Assembly: GCA_963655255.1 (NCBI GenBank)
Contig: CAVKEB010000003.1
Coordinates: forward strand, 1 to 64,000
Direction: 5' to 3'
Length of the DNA: 64,000 nt
From: CAG-791 sp963655255
Lineage (GTDB): Bacteria; Bacillota; Clostridia; Lachnospirales; Lachnospiraceae
The notes beneath the pieces are model-generated. The model had not been told where the DNA came from and did not search any database. It saw only the letters and a program-made list of their open reading frames with translations. The position numbers and the translations under genes were made by a program. Shown one piece after another: positions 43,717 through 52,099 of the stretch (positions within the stretch are counted from its first letter, which is position 1; every line of letters starts with the position of its first letter).

Positions 43717-45554
43717 TCCTCTTCCTCCTCCAACTCCACTGCAGGCAAAGGCATGCTGAAACGAAACACGGTTCCTGTCTGCGGAGAAGTCTGCATCTCC
43801 GCATCAAAGGAATCTCCATAAAACATTTTCATTCGTATAATAACATTTAATATTCCGACTCCTACCCGTCCTCTCTGAACTTTGGAAATATCTCCCTTCT
43901 CCTTCAAAATCTTCTGAATGACACAGGCTGTCTCTTCCGGCATGCCCTTTCCATTATCCGCGATGACAATCCTGAGCTTTCCATTCGCTTCTTTTGCTTC
44001 GATGTTCAGGAGGCCGCCTCTTTTTCTTCCCTCAAACCCATGAAGAATCGAATTTTCCACAAAAGGCTGAAACATCAATTTGCAGCAGGGCCAGTCGCCG
44101 TAGCCTTCGTCGTAATCAATATGATAATCAAAGACCTCTTCAAAGCGTTCTTTCTGAAGGTAGAGATATTGTTCAATCCACGAAATTTCCTGGGAAAGAA
44201 AAACTTCCTGTAGTTTCCGGTCAAAACTATACCGCAGAATGTTAGACAATTTTTTTATAAGAATCGCCGTTTTTTCATCCCCGGCATCATTAGCATCATA
44301 ACTGATTGCTCCCAGAGTATTGCAGATAAAATGAGCGTTGATCTGAGATTCCAGAGCCTCCCGCTCCGCATCATAGGACCTTGCCTGATACTCCAAAGAT
44401 TTCTGATGCTGTTCCTCTACCTTTCTCTGCTGGATTTCCAACTGCTCCACCATGGAGTTGTACTCCTCGGCCAGCTGCCACAATTCATTGCTTCCGCTGA
44501 TCTTTATGGCATCTCTTCGTCCCTCTTTTACAGACAGAATAGCTTCCCGCATTCTTTTTATCGGTTTCTGAAGAAAAATCCGGAATCCTGCCAGGCAGGA
44601 TAACATAAAAAATCCAATAATCAGCAGATAAACGAACAGGCCTCTTTGATAAATATCATTGACATGTTTTCTCAGCACCGTCTCATCCAGACGAAATACC
44701 AGTTTCCACCCAAAATAAGACAAATCTCTGCCCAGATAGCTGATACTCTCTGCCCGACTGGTGACATCCAGTTTCTCCTGCCCTGTCACAAGACCTGCCT
44801 TGACCACAATCGTATTATCAGAATCAACGACATACCCTTCCGCCAGATTGATCTCAGGAAGATCAATGCTGCTCAAAGAGTGCCGAATCTCATTCAAATC
44901 GTAAGTTACAACGAGAACATATTTATAGTTTGCAAGACCGGACCCATCCCCTAAAAAAGGATAGGCCACATGAAAAATCTGTTTCCCGTTTCGAAGGGGA
45001 TGCACATAAGGCTGAGTAAAAACCTTCACCTTCGGATAATCGTCTGCAATTTCCTTTCCCTCCCTCTGCAAAGACATCATCTCTTCGTACATATTATCCA
45101 GCAGTTCTCGATTCGAATCGCTCCATAAACTCTTATTCGGTGTCCGGTACAGGTCATATTGCTGAATCAGCCCGGACGGCCCCATAATGGTAATCGCAAC
45201 CGTTTGAATTGGGTAATCCTTTTTGCTGAGATAATTGTAAAGCGCCGTACCGGCTCCCCGTTCGCCAGCGGCCGCATTAATGATTTTATTTCCGAGCTCT
45301 GTATCTGCAGACAGCTGTGCGCCTTGTTCAATATCATCCTCCAACTTGGCATCCAGAGCGCTTGCAAGGGAATTGCATACCGCTACTTCCGTTTCAGTAC
45401 TTGTCCTGCTCAAATAGTTATAATATTCCACGCGCAGGAATCCCATCAAAAGGCAGATGAAAATCAGTACGAAGATTAAAAATGTCAACACAAAATAACT
45501 GGAAAAATGGCCTCTGAAATAGTTTCCAACCTTCCTGCACGCTTTTTTAAACAT
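43713..45554 (-). CDS. Sensor histidine kinase (YesM-like)
   Basis: Membrane sensor, probably for an extracellular sugar or its binding protein. The 613-residue protein has transmembrane helices near 20-42 and 288-310 with a Cache-like extracellular domain between them. A HAMP domain (KPIKRMREAILSVKEGRRDAI) and coiled coil follow, then the LytS/YesM-type phosphoacceptor region QINAHFICNTLGAISY and an HATPase_c domain with ENSILHGF and IADNGKGMPEE. The usual QINPHFLYN here reads QINAHFICN, but the His is kept. GGAAGG supports this ATG over one six codons upstream. An extended -10-like TGGCATAAT lies about 85 bases upstream. Confidence 0.93.
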   Translation of the reverse strand: MFKKACRKVGNYFRGHFSSYFVLTFLIFVLIFICLLMGFLRVEYYNYLSRTSTETEVAVCNSLASALDAKLEDDIEQGAQLSADTELGNKIINAAAGERGAGTALYNYLSKKDYPIQTVAITIMGPSGLIQQYDLYRTPNKSLWSDSNRELLDNMYEEMMSLQREGKEIADDYPKVKVFTQPYVHPLRNGKQIFHVAYPFLGDGSGLANYKYVLVVTYDLNEIRHSLSSIDLPEINLAEGYVVDSDNTIVVKAGLVTGQEKLDVTSRAESISYLGRDLSYFGWKLVFRLDETVLRKHVNDIYQRGLFVYLLIIGFFMLSCLAGFRIFLQKPIKRMREAILSVKEGRRDAIKISGSNELWQLAEEYNSMVEQLEIQQRKVEEQHQKSLEYQARSYDAEREALESQINAHFICNTLGAISYDANDAGDEKTAILIKKLSNILRYSFDRKLQEVFLSQEISWIEQYLYLQKERFEEVFDYHIDYDEGYGDWPCCKLMFQPFVENSILHGFEGRKRGGLLNIEAKEANGKLRIVIADNGKGMPEETACVIQKILKEKGDISKVQRGRVGVGILNVIIRMKMFYGDSFDAEMQTSPQTGTVFRFSMPLPAVELEEEEE

Positions 45555-45655
45555 TTTCCTTCCCCATTGCATAGAGCACGAATATTTCCAGGATTTCTCT
45601 CATGGATTCTGTTAATAATGTTCTAAGCCGTATTTAATTATGCCATAAATCATCC

Positions 45656-45958
45656 TTTGATGTAGAAATGCAAATGGAGAGCCGTGGGAACGAACCTCGC
45701 CGTACCCGTTATTATCAATGCTTAATGGATGAACAGGCAACAAAACTGGATGCAGAGACAAGGAGAAATTTTATGGACTTCGAATACACGCGCAGGCTTG
45801 ACCGCATAGATTCTGAGAAAAAAGGACGTAGAGAAGAGCGTCTGGAGAATTATGCTTCACTGGTTCGGGATGGTCTTCTGCCGCTTACGACTGCCATGGA
45901 ACGATCCAAACTGAGTGAAGCAGAAATCAAACTATGGATCAGCAGGCATCCCTCCTGA
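45656..45958 (+). pseudogene. Remnant of an Rpn/PD-(D/E)XK nuclease-transposase family gene
   Basis: The frame begins FDVEMQMESRG before the first ATG (45668) and continues NEPRRTRYYQCLMD, the core of Rpn-family proteins, where the E-x-Q pair belongs to the nuclease active site. It then jumps to a charged end (EKKGRREERLENY, LVRDGLLPLTTAMERSKLSEAEI) like the C-terminus of the same family. The first third and the 100 or more residues usually between these parts are missing, so this is a decayed copy, not an active nuclease. A 96-residue product could still be made from the internal ATG. It lies just upstream of the kinase gene, pointing the other way. Confidence 0.65.
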
Positions 45959-46066
45959 GGCGGAAAGCCTGCCGCTTCCATGGATTTGTCCAATCGGGCG
46001 GGAGACGGAGTGAGGGAGGCGGTGACCCAGCCGTCCTCCTCTCACACTTCCGTGTGTAACATTCTT

Positions 46067-46141
46067 ATACCTCGCATTCGGCAAAATCCGCGAAGGCAGT
46101 TTTTGCTGAATGCGGCAGCTGGCATTTTACGGCATCAGCTG
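46067..46141 (-). repeat. Family A repeat, diverged copy overlapping the end of the AAA ATPase gene
   Basis: ATACCTCGCATTCGGCAAAATCC, shown here only as its parts ATACCTCGC and GGCAAAATCCGCGAAGGCAG, matches the GGCAAAA hairpin of family A, then AATGCGGCAGCT begins the second hairpin with changed arms (GCAGCTG.../...CAGCTGC). The long palindrome is absent. The second hairpin includes the stop codon of the ATPase gene. Confidence 0.75.
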
Positions 46142-47632
46142 CATGATATCCTGCGTCAACTGGCTTCTTCTCTCATCCAGGAGAAGGAGCTTGTTGTATT
46201 TAAAGTAGGCTTCATTCCCGCAGTCATTGACGAAGGCAACGCTCCGCTGGTCCGCAGACAGCTCCGACAGGAAAATAACCATTTCCTGCCCCTCTCCGAA
46301 GCACTTCGCCATGAAGTCGAAGGCATGCGTCAGATGGTCTCCGGCCACGCGGATCTCTTCCTGGCGCTTCTTCTCCCGGCCCTCAAACCAGTTCCTGCAG
46401 AGGCTGAAATCTTCTTTCCCTTCCCCGGTTCCCTTCTGAACCAGTTCTTTTTCCAGTTCCCGGAGGGCCGCCAGCGAAAGCCTGCGGTCGTGCGCTTCCT
46501 TTCTTCCGAGCATTCCGGCTTCTTCCTGCTTCTTAAGCTCCTCCTCTTCCGACGCTTCCAGATCCCTCAGCGCCTCCGCCGCCTTCGCCCCGCTCTTGAT
46601 TCTGGCGGTCAGCGTCTGCAGGGTTCCCAGTACCTTCTCCTGTACGTCCTTCTGCTCCGCATAATTCCGGAAGTCCTCCCGCAGGGCATCGATCAGAAGT
46701 CCCATCAGGGAAAGCTTCTCGTCAAACGGCGCATTCTTGACCGCAAGTGTCTCCTCGCGGATCGTTCCGTCCAGAATCTCGGGAATGCGGTATACCTTCT
46801 GATACTTGCTGTACAGCTCATAATAGTCCGCAAAATCCCGCGCAATCTCCGGATCCTGCAGATACTCGCCGATCAGGTTCTCTGTAACCGGCAGATCCAT
46901 CTCCTCGTATACCTTCATGACGCGGGACAGATCCTCCCAGCCTCGTGCCGTGACGAAATACCGGTTTTCCACATCCGTCCGGATCGAATAGAAATGATCC
47001 TTGCGAATCTCCAGATAGGCCATGATCGCACCGTGGACTCCTGCTTCATAGGCATACTTTTTCCAGGCGGTCAGATCCTCCTGAATGTCGATGCGGCGGA
47101 TACGGTCCAGCGTCACGATGTCGAACTCCCGGACCGACTTGTTGTACTGCGGAGGGTTTCCCGCCGTCACGATCACAAAGCCGTCCGGCAGATGATGGGT
47201 CCCGAACGTTTTATACTGCAGGAACTGCAGCATGGTGGGTGCCAGCGTTTCCGAAACGCAGTTGATCTCATCCAGGAAGAGAATTCCCTCCTGCACGCCG
47301 CTCTTTTGAATCTGATCATACACCGAGGCAATGATCTCGCTCATGGAATATTCCGTGACGGTGGTTTCCTTTCCGCCGTATTCCTTCTTCACCAGGAACG
47401 GAAGACCGATTGCGCTCTGTCTCGTGTGATGCGTGATCGTATAGGAGATCAGATTGACGCCGCACTCTCTTGCCGCCTGCTCCATGATCGCGGTTTTGCC
47501 GATTCCGGGCGGTCCGATGAGAAGAAGAGGCCTTTGCTTCTCCACCGGGATCTGATACTCGCCCATTTCATTTTTGCTCGTATAGGCCCGCACCGTGCGG
47601 ACAACTTCCTGTTCTGCTTCCTGAATATTCAT
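46127..47632 (-). CDS. MoxR-family AAA ATPase
   Basis: A 501-residue chaperone-like ATPase. The AAA domain (about 1-250) has Walker A GPPGIGKT, Walker B ILFLDEIN, sensor-1 region VIVTAGNPPQYN and an arginine-finger-like LDRIRRIDI. The rest, with coiled-coil segments around 330-400, is specific to this group. MoxR proteins typically act with VWA-domain partners to assemble or activate complexes, and such a partner is encoded two genes upstream. AAAAGG precedes the ATG; a longer frame of 36 codons has no ribosome site. It is the last gene of the LRR-VWA-GNAT-MoxR run. Confidence 0.87.
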   Translation of the reverse strand: MNIQEAEQEVVRTVRAYTSKNEMGEYQIPVEKQRPLLLIGPPGIGKTAIMEQAARECGVNLISYTITHHTRQSAIGLPFLVKKEYGGKETTVTEYSMSEIIASVYDQIQKSGVQEGILFLDEINCVSETLAPTMLQFLQYKTFGTHHLPDGFVIVTAGNPPQYNKSVREFDIVTLDRIRRIDIQEDLTAWKKYAYEAGVHGAIMAYLEIRKDHFYSIRTDVENRYFVTARGWEDLSRVMKVYEEMDLPVTENLIGEYLQDPEIARDFADYYELYSKYQKVYRIPEILDGTIREETLAVKNAPFDEKLSLMGLLIDALREDFRNYAEQKDVQEKVLGTLQTLTARIKSGAKAAEALRDLEASEEEELKKQEEAGMLGRKEAHDRRLSLAALRELEKELVQKGTGEGKEDFSLCRNWFEGREKKRQEEIRVAGDHLTHAFDFMAKCFGEGQEMVIFLSELSADQRSVAFVNDCGNEAYFKYNKLLLLDERRSQLTQDIMQLMP

Positions 47633-47832
47633 GTGCCTTTTGTCTGTTCCTTTCGTTTTGCCCGGTATCCGGCAGTTTCCCATGGATGTCAGCTGCCTGC
47701 AATCCCACTCATCATATGGTAATTGTTCCATTCCGGGCAATTCTCAATACAGATCGTCCGTTTGCAAAGTGATTCGTATTGCATCATTTTCATAATCATA
47801 ACTGGCAGTCAGAGGCTTTTACCAGGGGTCAG

Positions 47833-48648
47833 TCAGCCAAACGGATGCCTGTTCAGCCAGTCCTGTACGGCAGGGTCCGCCGAGGAGACGCTTCCGCCCC
47901 GCTCCCGAATCCGCTCCGCCGCCATTTCAAGAAGTTCCTCCCGAACTCCCTTTCCTTCCCACTGCGGCGCGGTGAACACCCGGACAATGCGGTAGTTCCC
48001 CCGCGTCAGCTCCGGGAATTCGATCTCCGCCGACACCGTTCCGTCTGCCTCCCTGCGGCAGATCCGGTAACGGCTCTCCGTGTAATTCATCCGATTCTTT
48101 CTTCTCGTCTTGTTCTGCAGATACATCGGACGAAGGAGAACCTGCCAGTATTCCGTCCGTTTCACGCCAAGAAGCGGAACGTCCGCTTCTTGCTGGATAT
48201 GATCAGGAACAAAGCCCAGCTTCTCCTGAACCCTTCTGGACTGTTCATTTCCTTCGTAGTAGCCGCAGATCAGCCGTTCCAGCTTCAGATCCTCAAAGCC
48301 ATGCTGCACCAGTCTCCCCGCAGCTTCCGGCATATAGCCCTTTCCCCAGAACGGACGGCCGATCCAGTAGCCGAGTTCCGCCCTGCTGTCCGAATCCAGA
48401 TAACTCTCCAATTGCAGATCCTTCAGGCCGGCACTCCCGAGCACTCGTCCGTCCTCTTTCCGGATCACTGCATAGGTCTCCGGCGCAGAAAGGACATTCC
48501 GGATAATTTCCTCCGAATTCTCTTTGCTCGTATGCACCGGCCACCCCGCTCTCGGTCCGACCTCCGGATCCTTTGCCAGTTCATACAGTTCCTCTGCGTC
48601 ACTTTCCTTCCATGGCCGCAGGAGCAGCCGCTCCGTCTCCAGTTCCAT
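47833..48648 (-). CDS. Double GNAT acetyltransferase (RimJ-like plus YidJ/NATD1-like)
   Basis: A 271-residue fusion. Residues 1-170 are a RimJ/RimL-type GNAT: METERLLLRPW-like start (MELETERLLLRPWKESDAEEL), ELGYWIGRPFWGKGYMPEA with the acetyl-CoA loop, and GNEQSRRVQEKLGF. From about residue 184 a second short unit begins (MNYTESRYRICRREADG) with AEIEFPELTRGNYRIVRVFTAP, GKGVREELLEMAAERI and DWLNRHP, matching small YidJ/NATD1-like GNAT proteins. Each half occurs alone elsewhere. The join is in frame without sign of error. It lies between VWA and MoxR genes, so it may modify their target, though GNAT genes also drift into loci by chance. Confidence 0.78.
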   Translation of the reverse strand: MELETERLLLRPWKESDAEELYELAKDPEVGPRAGWPVHTSKENSEEIIRNVLSAPETYAVIRKEDGRVLGSAGLKDLQLESYLDSDSRAELGYWIGRPFWGKGYMPEAAGRLVQHGFEDLKLERLICGYYEGNEQSRRVQEKLGFVPDHIQQEADVPLLGVKRTEYWQVLLRPMYLQNKTRRKNRMNYTESRYRICRREADGTVSAEIEFPELTRGNYRIVRVFTAPQWEGKGVREELLEMAAERIRERGGSVSSADPAVQDWLNRHPFG

Positions 48649-48764
48649 ATTCCGATTCCTTTCTTTCTGTCTCTTTCCGAATATTCCGGACCGGGAAATG
48701 TTTTCCCCGCCGTTTCCTTCGAAATTCCGCCTCGTTCAAAACGCTTCTGCTTCTGAATGGTCCA

Positions 48765-50099
48765 TTAAATGAACAGCTTCATCGCCCACGCCGGAACGCC
48801 GGAAGTATCCGGGGCCTCGTTCTTCACGAACACAAACGCCGTGTCATAATCCGTCTGCTTTTTCGGATAAATTCCCTTTCCATCGGTAAAATACATCAGT
48901 CCCCGCGGCTTTTCGATTTTCTTCTGCCTGCGGAGCTCCTCCACATAGGCGAATGCCGGCCGGAAATCCGTGCCGAAGCCGCCCTTCAGGCAGAAGTGCT
49001 TCGCATATTCCTCCATCTGCGACAGCTCCGTGATCTCGATGTCATTCTGAACCTTGTCGTCACACTCAATGATGTGAATTCGGGTTCTCGTAAAAAAGTG
49101 GTCTCCCCGCAGCAGCATGGCCGCCGTCTCATTCAGGAATTCCTGCACCAGAAAATCCTGGCAGGAGGCGGACGTATCCAGCACAATGATCAGCTGCTCC
49201 ACCTTCGTCGCCTCCCGGTATTCATTCTCTTCGATCAGGGGCATGTTGCCGTACAGCTGCATCCCGTAGTTGTAGAAGCCGTAGTCAAACGAATCCGGAT
49301 CAATGAAGGATTCTTCCCGGGTGACCGAAAACCGCTTCAGGAATTCCCGGTAGTCTGTTTTCTGTGAACCGTCGTACTGCAGATAGCGCAAGAAATTCCC
49401 GGTTCTGGTCCCGGCCTCTCTCCCCAGGGTCAGCTCCAGCCGCACTTTGTTCGCAAGCTTCTTCCATTCCTCTTCCTTCAGGCGCTTCGTCGCAATCAGC
49501 GGGGCAGCGGCTCCCGCTGCCATTTCCTGCTCCCCGGAGTTCTTCGGCTCATCCGGAGAATCCAGCCTCTCCCAGAAGCTGTGATCGTCCATTCCGAACT
49601 CCGCTTCCATCGCCGCCTCCTGCGCGTAATCACGCTCCCCGGAGGTAAAATACCGGTACAGACGCTGCGCGCTGAGAACTCCTGCCTCCTTCTGCAGCCT
49701 CTCGTACCAGGCGCTTCTCTTCTCGCTGATCGGCCTTGCAATCGCCGGAACCTCCATGGAGTCAATCACCGATTCCACAGCGATGTCGCAGCAGAGGCCA
49801 AAGAGCTCGCCGTCTTCCTGCTGCTTCCAGGCAAACATATGGCGGAAGATACAATGCAGGAGCATATGCAGATACACCCGCTTCAGCCAGAAGGGATGCT
49901 CGATGTATTTCGTCATCAGGCATTTCGGATTGAAACGGATGTAAGCCGCATCCGTTCCGACTGTCGTTGTGGACAGGTCCATGACAGGCGGCAGGCTCCC
50001 CAGCGCGGGCCCCAGAAAATGCATGGACAGATACAGATCCGTTCTTGTCTCCGAGAGAATTCTCTCTCCGATATTGCGCAGTACTTCGCGATATTCCAT
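48765..50099 (-). CDS. VWA-like protein with metallopeptidase-like N-terminal domain (DUF2201-type)
   Basis: A 444-residue protein. The N-terminal half has a zincin-like site LHMLLHCIFRHMF (two His spaced as in HxxxH with a third close by) followed by CDIAVESVID. After a variable, Ala/Glu-rich linker the C-terminal half is a VWA-like domain beginning VEQLIIVLDTSASC (metal-site DxSxS) with GGFGTDFRPAF and LMYFTDGKG. This pair of domains is known from VWA-like proteins encoded with MoxR ATPases. Both metal-site motifs look intact. It lies between the LRR and GNAT genes and is likely the direct partner of the AAA ATPase. Confidence 0.87.
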   Translation of the reverse strand: MEYREVLRNIGERILSETRTDLYLSMHFLGPALGSLPPVMDLSTTTVGTDAAYIRFNPKCLMTKYIEHPFWLKRVYLHMLLHCIFRHMFAWKQQEDGELFGLCCDIAVESVIDSMEVPAIARPISEKRSAWYERLQKEAGVLSAQRLYRYFTSGERDYAQEAAMEAEFGMDDHSFWERLDSPDEPKNSGEQEMAAGAAAPLIATKRLKEEEWKKLANKVRLELTLGREAGTRTGNFLRYLQYDGSQKTDYREFLKRFSVTREESFIDPDSFDYGFYNYGMQLYGNMPLIEENEYREATKVEQLIIVLDTSASCQDFLVQEFLNETAAMLLRGDHFFTRTRIHIIECDDKVQNDIEITELSQMEEYAKHFCLKGGFGTDFRPAFAYVEELRRQKKIEKPRGLMYFTDGKGIYPKKQTDYDTAFVFVKNEAPDTSGVPAWAMKLFI

Positions 50100-50236
50100 G
50101 GATTCTTCGTCTTTACTCTCTCATAGATACAGCCACATATGGTCCCTTGGCATAGGCGGGGATCCCCGGATGATGATTCCGCGTTTTCACCTGCCAGGTA
50201 GAACCTTTCCAGGCACTGTCAGCCTCCTGCTGCCGA

Positions 50237-51169
50237 CTACCACTCGAGGCTGAGAGCGGTCATACCCTGTTCTCTCTTTTGGAACTTTGCGCGGTACTCC
50301 ATCAGAATGGAGCAAAGGCCCGTCCGTCCCTGATCCGCCGCTTCCTTCAGCGCGGCATCCAACCCGTTTTCTCCAATCAGTCCGCGCTCCGTCATGAGCC
50401 TTGTTTCCGGCACGCAGCTTTTCCTCTCGTCTTCATGAACCAGGTACCGCAGTGCCTTCTCGTCGTTCTCCCGAAGAAACGTCTCGTACCCCTCTCTGGC
50501 CGTTTCCGAGAGATCCTCCGGATACAGAAGCCGCCCGAACGCAATCTGTGCCGCCACATCGAAGTCATAGTCCGTCAGCCTGCCAAGAAGCCGGTCATAG
50601 CCGGCGAGATCCAGGGCTTTCTTGCCCACGCACTCCCGGTATGCCATCCCGGCTCCTTCAATGGAGAAATGGATGGCCCGCGCCATGGTATCCTCCTTCG
50701 CCTCATTGACATATTCCGGAAAGGTCAGACGAATCCGTTCCGTTCCCTTCGGATCCAGCAGACGGAACATCAGCGTGACATCCACATCCTGCAGCATGGA
50801 ACGGACAATGACATAATTCTCCGGCTGGACGCAGCGCACCGCAATTTCCCGGAGAGAAGGACACTGGCGGATGACACCGTCATAATAGTCATCCGTCGTA
50901 TTATACAGCTCCATTGCCCTCAGCTCCGGGCAGTTATAAAACGCAAAAGGCCGGAGTGTCACAAGGCTTTCCGGCAGCACCACGCTCCGGATATCATTTC
51001 TTCCGGAAAAGGCATGCGCCGCAATGCTGCGGACCGGCAGCCCCCCTATTGTTTCCGGAATCGCGAGATCCGGAATTTTTCCTTCATAGCCACTGATCTG
51101 AGCGGCTTCTTTTCCCTGATACGAAATTTTTTCCCAGATAAATCCCATTTGCTCTTTCAAACATCCCAT
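50237..51169 (-). CDS. Leucine-rich-repeat (BspA-type) protein
   Basis: A 310-residue cytoplasmic protein without signal peptide. Residues about 25-115 contain BspA/LRR_5-type repeats (IPETIGGLPVRSIAAHAFSG, VVLPESLVTLRPFAFYNCPEL). The C-terminal 150 residues form helical repeats (for example AAQIAFGRLLYPEDLSETAREGYETFL) somewhat like ankyrin or SEL1 units. It heads the run that leads to the VWA and MoxR genes and may supply substrate binding. The start is uncertain: a family C repeat overlaps the first ATG, and a second ATG at 51148 follows AAAGAG. Confidence 0.78.
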   Translation of the reverse strand: MGCLKEQMGFIWEKISYQGKEAAQISGYEGKIPDLAIPETIGGLPVRSIAAHAFSGRNDIRSVVLPESLVTLRPFAFYNCPELRAMELYNTTDDYYDGVIRQCPSLREIAVRCVQPENYVIVRSMLQDVDVTLMFRLLDPKGTERIRLTFPEYVNEAKEDTMARAIHFSIEGAGMAYRECVGKKALDLAGYDRLLGRLTDYDFDVAAQIAFGRLLYPEDLSETAREGYETFLRENDEKALRYLVHEDERKSCVPETRLMTERGLIGENGLDAALKEAADQGRTGLCSILMEYRAKFQKREQGMTALSLEW

Positions 51170-51262
51170 ATTTTCTTTCGAAAATCCCCGATATCGCCAT
51201 CCATAGGCGCTTCATGCTCTGACCGCATACTGAAATTGGCTGAATTGACTCGTTCCCGAACA
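51170..51262 (-). repeat. Family C structured repeat
   Basis: Read leftward it holds GGTCAGAG, GATATCGGGGATTTTC, a GAAA loop, GAAAATATGGGATG: the same hairpin as three other copies (51.99, 58.9 and 62.8 kb) with the stem altered on both sides. It fills the gap between the Crp/Fnr stop and the LRR gene and runs into the LRR start codon. Confidence 0.75.
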
Positions 51263-51269
51263 GCGGCGT

Positions 51270-51959
51270 CTACAGCAGCCGGATTCTCCTTCCCTCCACA
51301 CGGATCAGTCCGTCCTCTTCCATCCGATGCAGCTCCCGTGACATCGCGCTGCGGTTCAGTCCCAGGAATTCCGCCATTTTGGTTTTGGAGAACGGAAGTG
51401 TGATGACTCCCTTGGAGGACGCGGGGAGCGAGGCAAAATAAATCAGGATCCGGTCCCGGACTCCCTTCTGACTGAGGATCCGCACCTTCTCGTTCAGGAA
51501 TGCATTGGTATGCGCCATATTATCGAGAAGATTGACCAGCATGGTGTGATGATGATAAGGGGAGACGCAGCAGCCTCCGCACTGCCCCCGCCCCAGGAGC
51601 GGCTGCAGATCGAACTGCAGACAGACGCTGTCGCAGGCAGCGGAGAGCTGAATGGTACTGATGCTGTCCGGAATGCAGGCGAAAGATTCGCCGAGAAGAT
51701 CCCCGGGCCAGAACATCTTCAGCGTAATCTGATCAAAGGTCGCCGTCTGAAACGTGCTGACAAGATTCCCTTCCAGAAGATAATAGGCATAACGGAACGG
51801 CTCTCCGAGTGAAAGAAGGATGGAGTCCCTGGAAGCATGCAGGACACGCGCTCCGATGCACGCAAAAGCAGCCTCATACTGCTCTTCCGGGACACCCTTC
51901 AGGAGAGGACATTTGCGAACCAGAGACATATAAGGCTGCAGCTGCAACATCAGAGACAT
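51270..51959 (-). CDS. Crp/Fnr-family transcription regulator
   Basis: The 229-residue protein has a cyclic-nucleotide-binding-type beta domain (about 15-125, with GNLVSTFQTATFDQITLKMFWPGDLLGES) and a C-terminal winged helix (about 150-229, FSKTKMAEFLGLNRSAMSRELHRMEEDGLIRVEGRRIRLL, of which LGLNRSAMSREL is the recognition helix). The effector site does not look like the cAMP pocket, and there is no N-terminal Fnr cysteine cluster; Cys residues in GQCGGCC near 125-130 are notable and could sense redox or metal. GGGAGG precedes the ATG. Targets are unknown; the following LRR/VWA/MoxR genes are candidates. Confidence 0.88.
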   Translation of the reverse strand: MSLMLQLQPYMSLVRKCPLLKGVPEEQYEAAFACIGARVLHASRDSILLSLGEPFRYAYYLLEGNLVSTFQTATFDQITLKMFWPGDLLGESFACIPDSISTIQLSAACDSVCLQFDLQPLLGRGQCGGCCVSPYHHHTMLVNLLDNMAHTNAFLNEKVRILSQKGVRDRILIYFASLPASSKGVITLPFSKTKMAEFLGLNRSAMSRELHRMEEDGLIRVEGRRIRLL

Positions 51960-51990
51960 TGGGAGCCTCCCGGCTGAAAATATTCCTACC

Positions 51991-52053
51991 GATTCAGCGC
52001 ATTCCGAATTTCCCTGCGGAAATCCCCGATGCTGCCGGTCAGAAGTGCTGAAC
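51991..52053 (-). repeat. Family C structured repeat
   Basis: Leftward it reads CTGACCGGCAGCATCGGGG, then GATTTCC, loop GCAG, GGAAATTC, then GGAATGCGCTGAATC. It occupies most of the gap between the radical SAM terminator and the Crp/Fnr gene. The loop here is the only one of four that departs from GNRA. Confidence 0.78.
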
Positions 52054-52062
52054 CGTTACCAT

Positions 52063-52094
52063 AAAATACGAGAAGGCGGCATCCGCCGCCCTCT
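52063..52094 (-). terminator. Terminator after the radical SAM gene
   Basis: AGAGGGCGGC pairs with GCCGCCTTCT (one wobble) around GGAT, followed by CGTATTTTA, six bases after the radical SAM stop codon. Confidence 0.65.
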
Positions 52095-52099
52095 GTACA

